From contig DATAZE010000057.1 of assembly GCA_036272195.1 (NCBI GenBank), positions 87,341 to 151,340 on the forward strand: DNA of 64,000 bases, in the 5' to 3' direction. The notes beneath the pieces were generated by a model. The model made no database searches, had not been told where the DNA came from, and saw only the letters and a program-made list of their open reading frames with translations. Source of the DNA: DASXHY01 sp036272195. GTDB taxonomy: Bacteria; Verrucomicrobiota; Verrucomicrobiia; Limisphaerales; DASXHY01. Positions 60,252 through 64,000 of the stretch are shown piece after piece. How positions within the stretch are numbered: the first letter of the stretch is position 1; each line of letters begins with the position of its first letter. The position numbers and the translations under genes are program-made.

Positions 60252-60908
60252 TTAAAATTTGGCGTCCGCCTTGCGCGAATTCGCCGACATCGTCGCGTGC
60301 CAGAGATTCAAGGAATCGTGAAGCTTGTCGAGCCAGGGCAACACGCGGATCTCCAACGCATCTGAAAGCACGGTCGGGCTGTCCCCCTCGCAGGCGTTAT
60401 TCACGTCCTGAATCACCGCGCCAAGTTGCTGCAATTGCCATTTGCGCAATTGCGTCAAAGACGCCTGGCCTTCGGCGGCTTGATACGCCCCTTCCGGCAA
60501 CAGGCTCAAAGTCAGCAACGGTTCCTTTAACGCCAGCGACAATTTCCACCACAACTCATGCGCATGTTCGCGATCGTTGATCAGCACCAGTTCCACCGCC
60601 GAGAAAACTCTCGCGCGCACCGAAATCGTTTGTTGCAACGCGGCCTTGATGAGTTGCGCCGGCACGTCGTTTAATCCCATCGTCTCGGCCTCGATGCTCG
60701 CGAAAGATTTTTCGTCGTCCGGCGGCTGGGTGAGATTGATGGGCGCGCCATCCACGGCGAGTGAGCAGAGGATGCGTTGCTGATGAAGCGCTACCGATTC
60801 CAGATAGGAGCAAATGCCCCGGAGCGACCGCCGTTCGGAAGGAATTTCCAGGGGAAGCCCGTCGAGCTTTACTTCAACCGCGCTGTGAGGAACCGAATCA
60901 TATGACAT
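60252..60908 (-). CDS. hypothetical protein
   Basis: This 218-residue, soluble, helical protein starts MSYDSVPHSAVEVKLDGLPL, with no recognised domain. It converges with the rhomboid gene (16 bp between stops). The 5' extension to 60983 exists, but 60908 has the better ATG. A near-palindromic repeat lies upstream at 61079-61116. Confidence 0.65.
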   Translation of the reverse strand: MSYDSVPHSAVEVKLDGLPLEIPSERRSLRGICSYLESVALHQQRILCSLAVDGAPINLTQPPDDEKSFASIEAETMGLNDVPAQLIKAALQQTISVRARVFSAVELVLINDREHAHELWWKLSLALKEPLLTLSLLPEGAYQAAEGQASLTQLRKWQLQQLGAVIQDVNNACEGDSPTVLSDALEIRVLPWLDKLHDSLNLWHATMSANSRKADAKF

Positions 60909-61078
60909 ACGTGCCGCCCCCTTTCGCACGAAATGTACCCGGAAAACCGATGTCCGAAAATGTACGTAAACATTTCTCCGCAACGGAAATGGATGCTCCC
61001 ATCGCGCCGGAGAATCCCCTCATGAATCGCTAAATTAATGAAGTTTGGCAGGCTCCGGCAGGCTGTAAAAAAATAGCC

Positions 61079-61116
61079 TGTCCTGATAGGGTACAATGAA
61101 TGTCCTATTCAGGACA
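61079..61116. repeat. TGTCCTGA(A)TAGG inverted repeat
   Basis: TGTCCTGATAGG (61079-61090) and CCTATTCAGGACA (61104-61116) are complementary with a single-base indel, in the gap between yqgE and the hypothetical gene. It may be an operator or a weak terminator of yqgE. GGCAGGCT occurs twice just upstream. Confidence 0.6.
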
Positions 61117-61160
61117 ATGAACCGCGGAAAAACGGGCTTGAGACCCGCAAAAAAACCACT

Positions 61161-61757
61161 CTAGTTTAGCGATAAATCCTCGGGCATCTGCGAGAGAAGT
61201 TTGTATTTCGGCCCCATGGCATGCAGCACTTTTTGCCAGAGCGTCGTGGGGTCGGCATCCAGCACCAATTCGAGCGACGCCGGATAAGTCAGCCAGGCCT
61301 TGCGCTTCATTTCATCCTCCAACTGCCCCGGTGACCAGCCTGCGTAACCCGCGAACATCTTCACCTTGCGCGTCGCGGAAAAAGATTCGCCAATCTCCAT
61401 CAGGGTATCCAGTGAATGCCCCAGCACCAGATTTGGCAGGACGTTCACATCGGGGGTTTCGAGGGAAATTTCCAACGGATTGGCTTGGGGAATAAACGCC
61501 TCCGAATGCAGGAAACTCAAAGCCGTCGGCTGCACCGGTCCGCCGAGGTAAAGCGGAAATTCCTTCAACGTCTCCGGGAGGTCGGCTATCACCATCTCGC
61601 CAATCTTGCTGCCGGTGCTTCGGTTGAGCACCAGACCGAACGCGCCTTCCGCGTTGTGTTCGCAGATGAGGACAACCGTCCGCTGAAAAAACGATCCGCG
61701 CAACTGGCCGCTGTCCAGCAGCAACTGGCCTTTCAGGAATTTTCCCGGCTCGCTCAT
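61161..61757 (-). CDS. YqgE/AlgH family protein (UPF0301)
   Basis: This 198-residue protein has GQLLLDSGQLRGSFFQRTVV, HNAEGAFGLVLNRSTG, LYLGGPVQPTALSFLH and FAGYAGWSPGQLEDEMKRKAW. All are hallmarks of the YqgE family, whose function is unknown. It is downstream of transketolase on the same strand but behind a terminator. Confidence 0.93.
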   Translation of the reverse strand: MSEPGKFLKGQLLLDSGQLRGSFFQRTVVLICEHNAEGAFGLVLNRSTGSKIGEMVIADLPETLKEFPLYLGGPVQPTALSFLHSEAFIPQANPLEISLETPDVNVLPNLVLGHSLDTLMEIGESFSATRKVKMFAGYAGWSPGQLEDEMKRKAWLTYPASLELVLDADPTTLWQKVLHAMGPKYKLLSQMPEDLSLN

Positions 61758-61799
61758 CTACCGGAAACTTGCACACTTTTTCGCATCTTGCAAAAGCAA

Positions 61800-61824
61800 A
61801 AGGCGCGGGAAATTCCCGCGCCTT
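61800..61824 (-). terminator. terminator of the transketolase gene
   Basis: AAGGCGCGGG / CCCGCGCCTT with a 5-nt loop, followed on the minus strand by TTTGCTTTTGC. The tkt stop is at 61845. Confidence 0.75.
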
Positions 61825-61844
61825 GAAAACTGTCGTCGGCTCGA

Positions 61845-63680
61845 TTACAGCGATTTCACTTTTTTGACGATCGCCGCCGAATCAATTCCGTATTTGGCGA
61901 TCAATTCCTCGGGCTTGCCGGAATGCGGCAACTCGCGCACGGCCAGCTTGTGCACCTTAATGCCATCCGCGCTCAATTCGCCTGCCACGGCATCGCCGAT
62001 ACCGCCTTCGGCATAATGGTCCTCCACCGTGACCACCGTGTTGTTGGTTTTTTGCGCCGCCGCCCTGATGACATCCGCGCCCAGCGGCTTGATGCTATAC
62101 GCATCGATCACCGTGATGCCGATGCCTTCACCCTTCAAGATATCTGCCGCTTTCAGCGCCTCGTACAGAGTCACACCGGCGCCGACAACCGTCACCTTAT
62201 CACCCGCGTTTTGGCGCAGCACTTTCGCGCCGCCAATCGGGAACTTCTCGTCGTTGTTATAAATGATCGGCGTCTTCGGGCGCGACGTGCGCAGGAAATG
62301 AATGCCATGTTCTTTCGCCATTTCTTCCATTAACTTTTCCGTGCTCACCGCATCCGCCGGGTACAGCACCTTGCTGCCCGCGATTGCGCGCATCAATGCA
62401 ATATCTTCCAAAGCCATCTGCGAAGGACCGTCCTCGCCAATGCTCACGCCGACATGCGAGCCGACGAGTTTCAAGTTCGCCATCGAAATGCCCGCCACGC
62501 GAATCTGGTCGGCGGCGCGGGTAAAGAACGCGGCAAAGGTCGATGCGAACGGCACCTTGCCGCGCGCGCCAAATCCAGTCGAAACCCCCACGAGATTTTG
62601 TTCCGCGATGTAACATTCCGTAGAGCGTTCCGGGAATTTCTTGAAAAACTTTTCCGAGTAAGTCGAATTCTTTGTATCGCCGTCCAATGCCACGACGCGT
62701 TGGTCAGCGCCGCCGATGCGCAGGAGCGCGGTGCCAAACGCTTCGCGGGTCGCAATGGTCTCGCCGAGCTTGTAGGTCAGTGGCGGATAACTCGCCGGGA
62801 CCGCGTTGTTCGGGGCCGGCAACTGCGTCGGCGCCGGAATCTTGACATCGGTGCCCGTCTTCGCGCGCGGCTGAAGCTCCGCGATTGCGCGGGTCGCCTC
62901 TTCCTTGTTCAAAGGCTTGCCGTGCCAGCCTTCCTTGTCCTGGATGAACGAGACACCCGCGCCCTTCAAAGTCTTCGCGAGAATCACCAGCGGCTGATCG
63001 CCCAACCCCGTTGCTGCGAGCACTTCGAGAATCTCATCCATGTCGTGCCCGTCAATTTCCTCCACGCGCCAGCCGAACGAGGCGAAGCGCTTCGCGTAAA
63101 CATCAAGATGATGGCCGAAGGCGGTTTCCTGGCTTTGACCAAGGCGGTTCACGTCCACGATGGCGACGAGATTGTTCAGCTTGTTGATGCCCGCGAGCGA
63201 GGCCGCTTCCCAAACAGACCCTTCGGCGATTTCGCCGTCGCCCATCAGCACGTAGGTTTTGTAATCGAGCTTGTCGAGCCGCGCACACAGCGCGATGCCG
63301 ACACCCACGCCCAGACCCTGCCCAAGCGAACCGGTCGCCACATCGGCAAAGGACAATCGCGGGGTGGGATGACCTTCAAGATCGCTCCCGAGCGTGCGCA
63401 GCTTCAGCAGGTCGCTCATGGGAAACAGGCCGGTCTCGGCCCAGGCCGCATAGAGCAGCGGCGCGGCGTGGCCCTTGGAAAGAATGAAACGATCGTTGTT
63501 ATAATAATGAGGATCCTTCGGGTTGTAATGCATATGCCCGAAGAACAGTGCCGCGACGACATCGGCCGATGAGAGGCAGGATGTCGGATGCCCGCTGCCC
63601 GCTGCCGTCGTCTCCTCGATCGAATGAATCCGCAACTGATTCGCGATTCCCTGCAATTTCTCAATGTCAATATCGTTCAT
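61845..63680 (-). CDS. tkt: transketolase, animal-type
   Basis: This protein of 611 residues from the ATG at 63680 transfers two-carbon ketol units with ThDP in the pentose phosphate pathway. It has TAAGSGHPTSCLSSADVV, DRFILSKGHAAPLLYA, DVATGSLGQGLGVGVG and the ThDP motif GDGEIAEGSVWEAASLAGIN. These match metazoan TKT, whose size (about 620 residues) and spelling (SDLDGHP-like segment) are closer than those of E. coli TktA (663). ThDP comes from the ThiC pathway. Confidence 0.94.
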   Translation of the reverse strand: MNDIDIEKLQGIANQLRIHSIEETTAAGSGHPTSCLSSADVVAALFFGHMHYNPKDPHYYNNDRFILSKGHAAPLLYAAWAETGLFPMSDLLKLRTLGSDLEGHPTPRLSFADVATGSLGQGLGVGVGIALCARLDKLDYKTYVLMGDGEIAEGSVWEAASLAGINKLNNLVAIVDVNRLGQSQETAFGHHLDVYAKRFASFGWRVEEIDGHDMDEILEVLAATGLGDQPLVILAKTLKGAGVSFIQDKEGWHGKPLNKEEATRAIAELQPRAKTGTDVKIPAPTQLPAPNNAVPASYPPLTYKLGETIATREAFGTALLRIGGADQRVVALDGDTKNSTYSEKFFKKFPERSTECYIAEQNLVGVSTGFGARGKVPFASTFAAFFTRAADQIRVAGISMANLKLVGSHVGVSIGEDGPSQMALEDIALMRAIAGSKVLYPADAVSTEKLMEEMAKEHGIHFLRTSRPKTPIIYNNDEKFPIGGAKVLRQNAGDKVTVVGAGVTLYEALKAADILKGEGIGITVIDAYSIKPLGADVIRAAAQKTNNTVVTVEDHYAEGGIGDAVAGELSADGIKVHKLAVRELPHSGKPEELIAKYGIDSAAIVKKVKSL

Positions 63681-63782
63681 GAATCCGCAAACTGTATTCA
63701 GGAAGCGACAAAAGGAAAGTAGAAAGAAGTGCCAATTGCGCCACCCGGCACACGGTTTTGAACCTATCCTGGGCAAGATTTA

Positions 63783-63917
63783 ACGCAAAGAGCAAAGCTG
63801 CAAAGGCACAAAGATTTAGAGCTGTCCCGAAAATCTTTATTATAAACGCCAAGTGCGGGCCGTTCGGTCGGAACTCCAGCATCAGCTTGCGTCTTCGCCT
63901 CTTTGCGCCTTTGCGTA
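63783..63917. repeat. inverted pair of CGCAAAG(N)CAAAG-type repeats
   Basis: ACGCAAAGAGCAAAGCTGCA plus AAGGCACAAAG (63783-63813) and CTTCGCCTCTTTGCGCCTTT plus GCG (63893-63917) are related units in opposite orientation, typical of a dispersed repeat. They fill most of the gap between transketolase and the last gene. Confidence 0.6.
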
Positions 63918-63927
63918 AAGGTCCGTG

Positions 63928-64000
63928 CTAAAGCCCAAGCGCCTGGCGAATGGCGGACAGAAATTCGTGCTCGGCGGGGACCACGCTATTGTCGCTGTTT
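63928..64000 (-). CDS. 3' end of an unidentified gene (partial)
   Basis: The last 23 codons on the minus strand read NSDNSVVPAEHEFLSAIRQA then LGL and stop (TAG, complement at 63928-63930). The VVPAEHEFLSAIRQALGL spacing recalls the C-terminal end of TerB-like domains. Too short for a firm call. Confidence 0.45.
   Translation of the reverse strand, partial: NSDNSVVPAEHEFLSAIRQALGL

Overview
The window looks like a chromosomal segment of a free-living, repeat-rich Verrucomicrobiota bacterium, probably from the Pedosphaera/Limisphaera side of the phylum. The clues are a 51-residue small basic protein of the Chlamydiae/Verrucomicrobia type (30277-30432), a prepilin-like secreted protein, ThuA and Tat-exported Gfo/Idh proteins, a single-subunit b558-type succinate dehydrogenase anchor, and many short palindromic dispersed repeats. 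The assignment is inferred from gene content only.

Layout. 0-4.4 kb: end of kdsB, a small membrane protein, pyrG, folC and a HAD hydrolase, packed head to tail on +. 4.4-7.9 kb: sdhCAB behind a strong sigma70-like promoter. 8-14 kb: a CoA-binding protein, tRNA-Val, a divergent ogt/ada-alkA alkylation-repair pair around a perfect inverted repeat, and a frameshifted putA. 14-18 kb: ThuA, Gfo/Idh and purH. 18.3-22.9 kb (-): an exopolysaccharide export/chain-length cassette (beta-barrel, tyrosine-tailed BY-kinase, Wza-like lipoprotein, FHA protein). 23-30.4 kb (-): an ABC ATPase, a LysM protein, folD, an SH3 protein, a pseudouridine synthase and the small basic protein. 31-37 kb: a DUF6896-like gene, an esterase, a glutaredoxin, an HTH-metallo-beta-lactamase fusion, and thiC under a TPP riboswitch.

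37-41 kb is the most accessory-looking part. It holds a remnant of a second thiC 3' end, a proteasome-like Ntn-hydrolase, a Ser/Thr kinase, and a Mu Gp27-like protein of the kind found as repeated families. The upstream region of the last gene recurs as an orphan copy on the other side of the kinase. 41-44.8 kb: an esterase, a RAYT-type transposase, an ArsR/SRPBCC regulon with its operator inside the promoter, and a DUF5069 gene. 45-51 kb: an AlkB-like monooxygenase, a prepilin-like protein, a DEAD-box helicase, several small proteins and a GT9 glycosyltransferase. 51-56.6 kb: DoxX, nitroreductase, pirin/LysR, patatin, SDR and NIPSNAP. 56.6-64 kb: a possible structured small RNA, uvrB, rhomboid, YqgE, an animal-type transketolase and the end of one further gene.

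The most notable non-gene structure is the repeat load. A 167-180 bp element with TAGAGCATT/AATGCTC ends begins exactly at the stop codons of both purH and uvrB. A 179-bp palindromic MITE-like element lies at 26.7 kb, and a palindromic repeat pair is built in frame into thiC. Several shorter hairpin families recur between genes.
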